Below, in pieces: positions 8,038 through 13,540 of a DNA stretch of 13,540 nucleotides. The notes beneath the pieces were generated by a model, which saw nothing but the letters and a program-made list of their open reading frames with translations, searched no databases and was not told where the DNA came from. Position 1 is the first letter of the stretch. The number at the start of each line of letters is the position of its first letter. Both the position numbers and the translations under genes were made by a program. The stretch is from positions 1 through 13,540 of the forward strand of contig DAOVGF010000086.1 of assembly GCA_030672545.1 (NCBI GenBank), read 5' to 3'. Source of the stretch: Candidatus Aerophobota bacterium. Its GTDB lineage: Bacteria > Aerophobota > Aerophobia > Aerophobales > Aerophobaceae.

Positions 8038-8072
8038 TTTTCCCCCGGCAAAATTTATTTCCTCTTGAACTT

Positions 8073-8101
8073 ACCATATTAGACCTCTATATTTTTGTCA
8101 A
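8073..8101 (-). promoter_or_regulatory. Sigma70-type promoter for tatD
   Basis: On the - strand a perfect TTGACA (8101-8096) is followed after 17 bases by TATGGT (8078-8073), which matches TATAAT at four of six positions. Its -35 box lies in one arm of the inverted repeat 8096-8110/8154-8168. Confidence 0.55.
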
Positions 8102-8168
8102 CCAACTTCTACCCAAGTTTCCGTTGGAAATAGTTATTAATTTCTTTCTGCCCAAAAGTCGGTTGACA
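8096..8168. promoter_or_regulatory. Inverted repeat spanning the two divergent -35 boxes
   Basis: The arms 8096-8110 (TGTCAACCAACTTCT) and 8154-8168 (AAAAGTCGGTTGACA) are reverse complements at 13 of 15 positions, far more than the two six-base -35 boxes alone would explain. The 43-base spacer lies between the two divergent promoters. A third near-copy is at 13502-13516 upstream of the CBS gene. A shared regulator site is possible but unproven. Confidence 0.45.
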
Positions 8169-8191
8169 GGAAGATGAAGAATTGATATGTT
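8163..8191 (+). promoter_or_regulatory. Sigma70-type promoter for the methyltransferase/metalloenzyme pair
   Basis: A perfect TTGACA at 8163-8168 is followed by a 17-base spacer and TATGTT at 8186-8191 (four of six). The leader to the start codon at 8292 would be about 93 bases. It is purine rich and shows no riboswitch fold that I can recognise. Confidence 0.6.
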
Positions 8192-8291
8192 AAAATTGGT
8201 AAGGGAGAAAATCAAGTAGTAGGGAGATTTTTAACAGTTTGCCGAATGTAGATTAAAAGCAGAAGAAGAGAAAATTAAAGGAGGTTGCATA

Positions 8292-9545
8292 ATGACCCCT
8301 CGTGAAAGAATAAAAAAAGCTATAAACCATTTGGAAACCGATATTATCCCTCTTGATCTTGGCGCTACCGACATAACCAGTATGAGCATCAACACTTATG
8401 CCAAATTGAGAAAAGCGCTGGGCCTGCCTTCTCAGCCGCCAAAGATACGTGAACCTCTTCAGATGTTAGCTGAGATAGATATGGACTTCATAGAGAAACT
8501 GGGAATAGATACTATAGCCTTGGATTTTCCCACCACTATGTTTGGCTTCAAAAACAAAAACTGGAAACCCTGGCAGCTCTTCGATGGCACCAAGGTATTA
8601 ATACCGGAAGATTTTGTTACTACATCCGATAGTGAAGGAAACATCTTTTTATACCCCCAGGGAGATGCTTCCGTTGCTCCCAGCGGGAAAATGCCGCCAG
8701 GAGGCTTTTACTTTGATCCTCTGGTTCGTCAAGAACCAATTGATCAAGAGCATCTGGACCCACAGGAGTGGGTAGAGGACCAGTATTCATTACTCACTGA
8801 AGAAGATCTCAGTTATCTGGAGAAAACAGTGGACCATTTATACAAAAACACCGATCTGGCCATAGTGAACTGCTTTGGCCAGGGTGGATTTGGGGATATC
8901 GCTCTGGTTCCCGGACCGGGAGTTAAGCACCCTAAGGGAATTCGAGATCCCCAGGAGTGGTATGTGGCCCACTTGGAACATCCCGATTATATCAAGGGAA
9001 TTTTTGAACTACAGTGCCGGATAGCCCTTAAGAACCTGGAGCTCCTTTATCAAGCAGTAGGAAATAGGATTGAAGCCGTTGTGGTAAGTGGGACGGATTT
9101 TGGCACTCAAAACGCCTCTTTCATTTCCCCTAAGACGTACCGAGAAATATATAAGCCATTTCACCAAAGGCTGAATGATTGGATTCATCAGCATACTCAG
9201 TGGAAAGTTTTTTATCACACCTGCGGCTCTATTATTTCTCTTCTGGATGACCTGGTGGAAGTCGGGGTAGACATCTTAAATCCCGTGCAGTGTTCGGCCA
9301 AAGGAATGGAAGCGGAAGGACTGAAGAGCAAATATGGCGATCAACTGGTCTTTTGGGGAGGGGGTGTAGATACCCAGAAAACCCTGCCTTTTGGTACCCC
9401 GGCTGAGGTAAAAAGAGAGGTTGAGGAGAGATGTCGTACCTTGGGCCGCGGAGGAGGCTTTGTTTTCGCGGCCATTCACAATATTCAACCCCGAACTCCG
9501 GTAGAAAACCTGCTGGCTATGTTTGAAGCATTGGGCAGACTCTGA
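8292..9545 (+). CDS. Uroporphyrinogen-decarboxylase family protein, probable zinc/corrinoid-type methyltransferase
   Basis: The fold is that of HemE and of the MtaA/MtbA/CmuA methylcobamide methyltransferases. The family opening MTPRERIKKAINHLETDIIPLDLG is followed by a 417-residue barrel, longer than HemE (about 350). A His-x-Cys-Gly motif (His309, Cys311) matches the zinc-binding pair of the methyltransferases and argues against porphyrin decarboxylation. Cys334 follows in NPVQCSAKGM. Near the C-terminus, where MtaA-type enzymes have their third zinc ligand cysteine before the PxTPxEN segment, this protein has HNIQPRTPVEN, with His396 as a possible replacement ligand (inference). AAGGAGG at 8278-8284 fixes the ATG. 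The next gene follows after 14 bases and is surely co-transcribed. No corrinoid protein is present in the window, so the methyl acceptor and donor are unknown. Confidence 0.87.
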   Translation: MTPRERIKKAINHLETDIIPLDLGATDITSMSINTYAKLRKALGLPSQPPKIREPLQMLAEIDMDFIEKLGIDTIALDFPTTMFGFKNKNWKPWQLFDGTKVLIPEDFVTTSDSEGNIFLYPQGDASVAPSGKMPPGGFYFDPLVRQEPIDQEHLDPQEWVEDQYSLLTEEDLSYLEKTVDHLYKNTDLAIVNCFGQGGFGDIALVPGPGVKHPKGIRDPQEWYVAHLEHPDYIKGIFELQCRIALKNLELLYQAVGNRIEAVVVSGTDFGTQNASFISPKTYREIYKPFHQRLNDWIHQHTQWKVFYHTCGSIISLLDDLVEVGVDILNPVQCSAKGMEAEGLKSKYGDQLVFWGGGVDTQKTLPFGTPAEVKREVEERCRTLGRGGGFVFAAIHNIQPRTPVENLLAMFEALGRL

Positions 9546-9559
9546 GACCCCCATCAAAA

Positions 9560-10531
9560 ATGAAAATCTTACCTTTATTACCCGCGGCCATGATTGCCGT
9601 TAAAGATTGTCTGGCGATTAAACCGGGAGAGAGAGCTCTGGTGGTAACCGATACCAACAAGATTGACTTAGCCGAAACTTTTCTCTTAGTCTTGCATGCT
9701 CTGGGTGCAGACGCTACTCTTAGCTTGATGACCCCGAGACGATATAACGGGGAAGAACCCCCGGCCAGTATTACCGCCGCTATGAAAGCCAGCCAAGTAG
9801 TCTTTATCACCACCACTAAGTCCCTTTCTCACACCAAAGCTCGTATGGCCGCCTCAGAGACTGGTGCCCGTATAGCCAGTATGCCAGGCATCACCGAGGA
9901 TATGATGACTATTGGCGGAATGACCGCCGATTATCAGAAAATATCAGAACTTTCCTGGAAGTTAACCAGACTCCTGGATAAAGCTAAAAAAGTTGAAATC
10001 ACCACCTCGGCCGGTACCAGTTTACTGATGAGTATAGAAGGAAGAAAACCCGTTACTCCTCCTGACGACGGTTTGTACAATCAACCTGGACGTTGGGGTA
10101 ATCTCCCCGCCGGGGAAGCCTATATCGCTCCAGTGGAGGAATCCGTACAGGGAGTGGCCGTAATTGACGGCTCTATGGCCCCTATTGGACTTCTGCACCA
10201 GCCTATTAGATTACAAATTGAGAAAGGTAAAGCAGTAGCCATTGAGGGTGGAGCGGAAGCAACTACCCTGAGACAATTTCTGGAAGAGATTCAGGATTCC
10301 AATGCCTATATGGTGGGCGAGCTTGGATTTGGAACTAACGAAAAAGCCCGATTAACCGGGAACGTATTAGAGGATGAAAAAGTTTTGAAAACCATCCACC
10401 TTGCTCTGGGGATGAATATAGATTTTGGAGGTAGAATAGACAGTAAGACCCACAATGATGGTGTAATTCTCGAACCAACGGTAAAATTCGACGGTCAGGT
10501 AATCATGGAAACTGGAGACATTGTGGTGTAA
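9560..10531 (+). CDS. M29 aminopeptidase / 2,5-dihydroxypyridine dioxygenase-like metalloenzyme
   Basis: The 323 residues resemble the C-terminal half of thermophilic M29 aminopeptidases (AmpS/PepS) and the related NicX-type iron dioxygenases. The metal-site pattern is intact: Glu186 in PAGEAYIAP, Glu254 in GELGFGTN, His280 in IHLALG, and His298/Asp300 in KTHNDGVI. It is shorter than M29 peptidases (about 410) and nearer the NicX length, so a small-molecule hydrolase or ring-opening dioxygenase is at least as likely as a peptidase. No signal peptide is seen; it should be cytoplasmic. It starts 14 bases after the methyltransferase stop with no clear Shine-Dalgarno site, which suggests translational coupling. 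The pairing hints that both act on one substrate, with methyl removal by one enzyme and bond cleavage by the other (inference). Confidence 0.78.
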   Translation: MKILPLLPAAMIAVKDCLAIKPGERALVVTDTNKIDLAETFLLVLHALGADATLSLMTPRRYNGEEPPASITAAMKASQVVFITTTKSLSHTKARMAASETGARIASMPGITEDMMTIGGMTADYQKISELSWKLTRLLDKAKKVEITTSAGTSLLMSIEGRKPVTPPDDGLYNQPGRWGNLPAGEAYIAPVEESVQGVAVIDGSMAPIGLLHQPIRLQIEKGKAVAIEGGAEATTLRQFLEEIQDSNAYMVGELGFGTNEKARLTGNVLEDEKVLKTIHLALGMNIDFGGRIDSKTHNDGVILEPTVKFDGQVIMETGDIVV

Positions 10532-10642
10532 ATTTTTGAACGTAAAAGACGAAATCCTCAGTAAAAATGCATTTCTTTATAGTGAACCCCGATTCCTGCT
10601 TATGGAGGAACTACGGGAACCGTCTCTATACTTCTCCATACT

Positions 10643-10658
10643 AAAAGCCATAGCTTTT
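10643..10658. terminator. Weak AT-rich hairpin between convergent genes
   Basis: AAAAGC-CATA-GCTTTT forms a six-base-pair hairpin ending in Ts on either strand, between the convergent ends at 10531 and 10697. It could serve as a bidirectional terminator, but the stem is short and low in G+C. Confidence 0.3.
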
Positions 10659-10664
10659 GTGTAG

Positions 10665-10698
10665 AAAATGGGGACAGTCACTAATTTCTCCCAATTTT
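10665..10698. repeat. GGGGACAGTCACTAATTT motif, copy 2, in an imperfect palindrome
   Basis: The 18-base motif at 10670-10687 is identical to 442-459. Here it is followed by TCTCCCAATTTT, which pairs imperfectly with the AAAATGGGGA before it, so 10665-10698 can fold. The last bases overlap the stop codon of the SDR gene (10697-10699). It is presumed to be a remnant of a REP/RAYT-type element; no transposase is nearby. Confidence 0.65.
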
Positions 10699-11464
10699 AC
10701 CAGGCCGTGTATCCCCCATCCATCACCACCACAGCTCCGGTCATATAACTGGAAGCTTTTGAGGCTAAGAATACGGCGGGCCCTTTTATTTCCGGGGGTT
10801 CACCAATTCTACCCATAGGAATTAAAGGCAGCCAGCGATCCCGATATTGGTCAAATACCCGTCTAACCATCACCGTGCCCATATAGCCCGGAGCAATAGC
10901 ATTGACTCTGACATTGTATTTAGCCCATTCCGTTGCCAGAGACTTGGTAATCATTACCACTCCGGCTTTAGAGGCATTATAGTGAATTTGGGGTTGGGGT
11001 CGGTTAACAATCAATCCTGACATAGAAGAGATATTAATTATGCTTCCCTTCTTTTGTTTTATCATCTCCCGACCTACTGCTCGAGCACAAAGAAAAACCC
11101 CGGTCAAATTAATCTTCACTACTTGCTCCCAACACTCGGTGGTCATCTCCTCAGCCGGAACATTATTAACCATTCCGGCATTGTTAATCAGTATATCAAT
11201 CCGCCCAAATTGCTCCTTTACTGCTTTAACCACTTTTCCCACTGAGGCTTCTTGAGAAACATCAACCTTTAGGGCTATTGACCGACGACCAATTTTTTCC
11301 ACCATTTCAGCTACTTCCTTAGCCCCAGCTAAGTTTAAATCAACAATAGCTACATCTGCTCCGGCTTCAGCTAAAGCCAAGACCATTTCCTTACCCAATC
11401 CCTGGGCTGCTCCAGTCACAATAGCTTTTTCGTCCGTTAAATCGAACAAAGATTTTACCTGCAT
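10697..11464 (-). CDS. Classical short-chain dehydrogenase/reductase, polyol/ketose-reductase-like
   Basis: This is a cytoplasmic NAD(P)H-dependent oxidoreductase, 255 residues. It has the cofactor motif TGAAQGLG (17-24), an acidic residue after the second strand (Asp42 in IVDLN, favouring NAD(H)), DVS (68-70), NNAG (94-97), Asn119, catalytic Ser147 in NISSMSG, Tyr162 and Lys166 in HYNASK, and the family ending MDGGYTAW. The SMSGLIVNRPQPQIHYNASK stretch has two more residues between Ser and Tyr than FabG. From memory it resembles NADP-mannitol/arabinitol/sorbose-type dehydrogenases, so a sugar or polyol substrate is favoured over fatty acid synthesis. The ATG at 11464 has an AAGGAGAGGGAG purine run upstream. 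A TATAAT-like box and a REP-like element (11486-11543) lie just upstream; the permease gene on the same strand ends at 11587. Confidence 0.9.
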   Translation of the reverse strand: MQVKSLFDLTDEKAIVTGAAQGLGKEMVLALAEAGADVAIVDLNLAGAKEVAEMVEKIGRRSIALKVDVSQEASVGKVVKAVKEQFGRIDILINNAGMVNNVPAEEMTTECWEQVVKINLTGVFLCARAVGREMIKQKKGSIINISSMSGLIVNRPQPQIHYNASKAGVVMITKSLATEWAKYNVRVNAIAPGYMGTVMVRRVFDQYRDRWLPLIPMGRIGEPPEIKGPAVFLASKASSYMTGAVVVMDGGYTAW

Positions 11465-11485
11465 CTCCCTCTCCTTCCTTTTATT

Positions 11486-11543
11486 ATAATAATTTAGATT
11501 TCCTAAAGGTAGCCGCCCCTACCCGGACTGACCTGCGGCTACC
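11486..11543. repeat. REP-like element, copy 3 (complete, hairpin-forming)
   Basis: This is the fullest copy. GGTAGCCGC (11508-11516) and GCGGCTACC (11535-11543) form a perfect nine-base-pair stem with an 18-base loop. The left flank 11486-11516 matches copy 2 (5417-5447) with one mismatch over 31 bases. The right part 11516-11543 matches copy 1 (531-558) with two mismatches over 28 bases. Copy 3 therefore links the other two copies into one family. It lies between the permease and SDR genes, where a hairpin could affect transcript processing or termination. Confidence 0.75.
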
Positions 11544-11586
11544 CAGACGGAGAACTTTAATGAACTCTATCTCAAAAGACTAAGGC

Positions 11587-12870
11587 TTAATTAAACCAGC
11601 TAAAGAAGAAAATAAAAACCAGACTGGCCAGGACAGCACTAATTACCGTAATTAAAGTACCGGACTTGAACCAGTTTCTAAAAGTAATAGGCGATTTGGT
11701 CTTGTCGGACATTTCTACAATTAGTACTCCGGCGGCTGAACTGATAGGGGTTCCATTTGCTCCAAAACCAGCCCCCAGAGCTAACCCCCACCAAAGTGGA
11801 TTCGGATTAAAACCCCCCGCGGCAATATGACCAACTACCGGGATCATAGCTGCGGTATAGGGAATATTCCCGGCCAGGGAAGAAAAGACCACCGAAATCC
11901 AAATTAAGAGCAAACTCATTGCTAGAGGATGGGAAGAAAGACTCGCCAGCCCTGCCCCCAACAATCCCAAAATTCCTGATTTGTCAACTCCGCCTACCAT
12001 AATAAACAGGCTGCCAAAAAATATCAGAACCGGCCATTCAATTTCCCCAAAGATTTTTTTTACGTCCGGTTGCACCATTATCAGAGTAAAAACCGCCCCT
12101 AAAAGAGCCACAAAAGCTGACTTTAATCCCAGTTTTTCTTCCAGAAGGAAGAGAACAACCACCGTTATCAAAGCTAATATACACTTAAAGAGAGTTGGCT
12201 TATCTTTTATAGCCCGAGATTCATCCATCTCAATAATTCGCTCAACCTGCCTGGAGGTGGAGCGTAGATCCTTCCGGTAAAGAACTTTAAAAAGGAGTAA
12301 AGCAATGCCCATGGCCAAAAGAACCACCGGCATCAAATGAATAACAAAGGAATTAAAACTAAATCCGGAAGCTGAGCCAATCATAATATTGGGCGGATCT
12401 CCCACTAAAGTTCCCACTCCTCCCAGATTGGACAAAATAACCTCTCCCAAAAGAATGGGCCGAGGATTAATTCTTAGAATGTCGCTGACCAAAATAGTCA
12501 CGGGAGCTATAAGAAGAATTGTGGTAACATTATCAATCAACATGGAGATAAAAGCGGTAGTCAACCCCAAAATCAAGAGGAGTTTCCAGGGATCTCCCCG
12601 GGCTAATTTTGCCCCCTTGATAGCCAAATATCTGAAGAATCCTGTTCCTCTCAGTATCCCCACAATTATCATCATGCCAAATAGGAGACCGATAGTGTTG
12701 TAATCAATGGCTAAATAAGCGGCCTGGTGATCATAGAAACCTCGCCAGGTGCCAAACAAAATCATCAAAACAGCCCCTACCATGGCTACGATGGTTCGGT
12801 CAGGACGACCTATAACAAAAAAAATAAAACAAGTAGCAAAAATGACTGATGCACCAATTATATTAAGCAT
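11587..12870 (-). CDS. NhaD/ArsB (ion transporter superfamily) permease
   Basis: This polytopic membrane protein of 427 residues has about eleven or twelve hydrophobic segments in two related halves. The first half has IDNVTTILLIAPVT (112-125) and the hallmark GTLVGDPPNIMIGS (153-166). The second half has the matching AGNIPYTAAMIPVV (333-346) and GANGTPISSAAGVLI (370-384). A charged loop of about 28 residues (199-226) divides the halves. The family includes ArsB arsenite exporters, NhaD sodium/proton antiporters, SLC13-like carriers and the P protein. The Asp-Asn pair and GDPPN motif are common to all, so the substrate (sodium, an oxyanion or a carboxylate) is open. No arsR or arsC is nearby, which weakens an arsenic role. 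ATG at 12870 has AGGAAAGG 6 bases upstream. The CBS-domain gene precedes it by 66 bases on the same strand. Confidence 0.88.
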   Translation of the reverse strand: MLNIIGASVIFATCFIFFVIGRPDRTIVAMVGAVLMILFGTWRGFYDHQAAYLAIDYNTIGLLFGMMIIVGILRGTGFFRYLAIKGAKLARGDPWKLLLILGLTTAFISMLIDNVTTILLIAPVTILVSDILRINPRPILLGEVILSNLGGVGTLVGDPPNIMIGSASGFSFNSFVIHLMPVVLLAMGIALLLFKVLYRKDLRSTSRQVERIIEMDESRAIKDKPTLFKCILALITVVVLFLLEEKLGLKSAFVALLGAVFTLIMVQPDVKKIFGEIEWPVLIFFGSLFIMVGGVDKSGILGLLGAGLASLSSHPLAMSLLLIWISVVFSSLAGNIPYTAAMIPVVGHIAAGGFNPNPLWWGLALGAGFGANGTPISSAAGVLIVEMSDKTKSPITFRNWFKSGTLITVISAVLASLVFIFFFSWFN

Positions 12871-12902
12871 GGCGGGCCTTTCCTACTTTCAATTCTGCCT
12901 AT

Positions 12903-12926
12903 GGGGTCAGGTCTCAACATTTGACA
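12903..12926. repeat. GGGGTCAGGTCTCAACATTT motif (RAYT-type flanking sequence)
   Basis: This 24-base sequence, beginning GGGGTCAGGTCTCAACATTT, fills the 66-base gap between the CBS gene and the permease gene. I recall it as a widespread intergenic motif beside REP-associated Y1 transposase genes; that is memory, not a search. Only a single copy is in this window, and the GGGGTCA start resembles the reverse of 256-275. Confidence 0.45.
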
Positions 12927-12936
12927 TAAGAATCAA

Positions 12937-13392
12937 TTAGGATCCTTTCTGTTGGAATATTACCCTCAACATATCTGTCCGACTGATTATTCCTATCAAT
13001 CTCTCCTTCTCTACTACCGGAATATGTCGGATGTCATGCTGAGCCATCAAGGCGATGACTTTAAAAAGAGAGGCTTCTTGGCCAATAGTAACTACGCTCT
13101 TGATCATAATATCCTCGGCCACGATTAAGTTCTCCAGGATTTCCAAAGGAAGATTTTCCAGGGAGCCAAAATCAGAAATGAAGGTGATGTCTTCCAGCAG
13201 ATCAAAGTAGTCAGGAAGAAAGGGAGCCAGGATATCCCTTTTGGTTATTTCACCCAAAAGTCTCATCTCTTCATCAACTACTGGAAGAAAACCAACTTGA
13301 AAGCTGAGAAAAAAATGAGCAATTTCCCGAATAGTCGTCTGCCGAGTGATTGTCTTAACCTCCTTGGTCATAAAATCTTTAACCTTAATCAT
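12937..13392 (-). CDS. Two-CBS-domain regulatory protein
   Basis: The 151 residues are a CBS pair (Bateman module) and little else. CBS1 spans about 1-57 (IKVKDFMTKEVKTI to LLGEITKRDIL). CBS2 spans about 92-146 (AEDIMIKSVVTI to LIGIISRTDML). Each ends in the Ser/Thr-x-x-Asp signature that binds the ribose of adenine nucleotides (Thr50/Asp53, Ser137/Asp140). The linker (58-91) is longer and more acidic than usual. Such proteins sense AMP, ATP or related ligands and regulate enzymes or transporters. A TTG start at 13437 would add 15 residues (MGKASWTRERDRGFS), but the ATG at 13392 has AGGGGA 6 bases upstream and begins exactly at the domain, so it is preferred. The permease gene lies immediately downstream on the same strand, which suggests the pair works together (inference). 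Confidence 0.9.
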   Translation of the reverse strand: MIKVKDFMTKEVKTITRQTTIREIAHFFLSFQVGFLPVVDEEMRLLGEITKRDILAPFLPDYFDLLEDITFISDFGSLENLPLEILENLIVAEDIMIKSVVTIGQEASLFKVIALMAQHDIRHIPVVEKERLIGIISRTDMLRVIFQQKGS

Positions 13393-13501
13393 AGAAAATC
13401 CCCTGTCTCTTTCTCTTGTCCAGGAAGCCTTCCCCAAGCTTCTTTAAGACCAAAGACTCCGGACTCCACCACCGGAATTAACTTACCATAACCTCTCAGC
13501 T

Positions 13502-13516
13502 TGTCAACAAACTTTT
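13502..13516 (-). promoter_or_regulatory. Third copy of the AAAAGTYKGTTGACA motif, upstream of the CBS gene
   Basis: On the - strand the sequence reads AAAAGTTTGTTGACA, matching each arm of the 8096-8168 inverted repeat at 13 of 15 positions. A TATGGTAAGTT sequence follows as at tatD, but only 11 bases after TTGACA instead of 17. The usual -10 spacing is therefore not met, and the motif may be a regulator site or a decayed promoter rather than a working one. Confidence 0.35.
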
Positions 13517-13530
13517 GCCGGAAAACAATG

Positions 13531-13540
13531 GTAGCCGCAG
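13531..13540. repeat. REP-like element, copy 4, cut by the window edge
   Basis: GTAGCCGCAG at the very end matches the outer arm of the family (compare 5440-5449). The preceding bases differ from the AAATCTAAA-type flank of copies 2 and 3. Too little is present to define the copy. Confidence 0.4.

Noticed and set aside
8192..8291. Cobalamin or other riboswitch in the leader of the methyltransferase gene
   Set aside because: The leader is about 93 purine-rich bases, with no conserved B12-box-like sequence or strong stems; it is too short for a cobalamin riboswitch.
11587..12870. Calling the permease an arsenite exporter (arsB)
   Set aside because: The shared superfamily motifs do not distinguish substrates, and there is no ars gene context.
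13393..13437. TTG start giving a 166-residue CBS protein
   Set aside because: The extension has no domain match, and a well-spaced AGGGGA precedes the ATG at 13392, exactly where the CBS domain begins.
1..13540. CRISPR array, tRNA, rRNA, toxin-antitoxin or defence genes
   Set aside because: No regularly spaced repeats, cloverleaf-like sequence, rRNA segment or known defence domain was seen in a full reading of both strands.

Overview
The window is bacterial DNA: there are strong Shine-Dalgarno sites, sigma70-like promoters, Sec signal peptides and compact same-strand gene runs. The gene set is ABC sugar importers, a uroporphyrinogen-decarboxylase-type methyltransferase, an NhaD/ArsB-type permease, SDR, TatD and MuiA-like proteins. 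With many short dispersed repeats between genes, it fits an uncultured anaerobic heterotroph. Nothing in the sequence fixes the phylum; candidate phyla of the Atribacterota/Aerophobota kind are a guess.

Layout. At 1-173 (-) is the 5' end of a ribose-type sugar-binding protein. Next comes a 501-base gap (174-674) full of repeats and holding a good promoter. An ABC importer operon follows on the + strand: MalG-type permease, MalF-type permease, family-1 binding protein (675-3784). It has no ATPase. Facing it is a probable - strand operon (8037 to 3812): TatD deoxyribonuclease, a MuiA-type exported coiled-coil protein, and an orphan PaaK-like adenylate-forming ligase. A divergent promoter region (8038-8291) separates this from a + strand pair: a UROD-family methyltransferase and an M29/NicX-like metalloenzyme (8292-10531). 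The rest is - strand: a two-CBS protein, an NhaD/ArsB-type permease and a polyol-type SDR (13392 down to 10697).

How the parts fit. The left third takes up carbohydrate. The methyltransferase/metalloenzyme pair looks like a small catabolic module in which one enzyme demethylates or activates a substrate and the other hydrolyses or oxidatively opens it (inference). The CBS protein next to an ion/anion permease suggests nucleotide-sensed control of transport (inference).

The most unusual content is non-coding. One dispersed family is built on GTAGCCGC/GCGGCTAC; two of its copies share a 31-base block just upstream of same-strand genes. Short motifs resembling those that flank REP-associated transposases also occur, with no transposase in view. 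A 15-base motif built around TTGACA forms an inverted pair at the two divergent promoters and recurs upstream of the CBS gene. I see no defence system, CRISPR array, tRNA or rRNA. No clearly new multi-gene system is evident; the repeats and the methyltransferase pair are the best leads.
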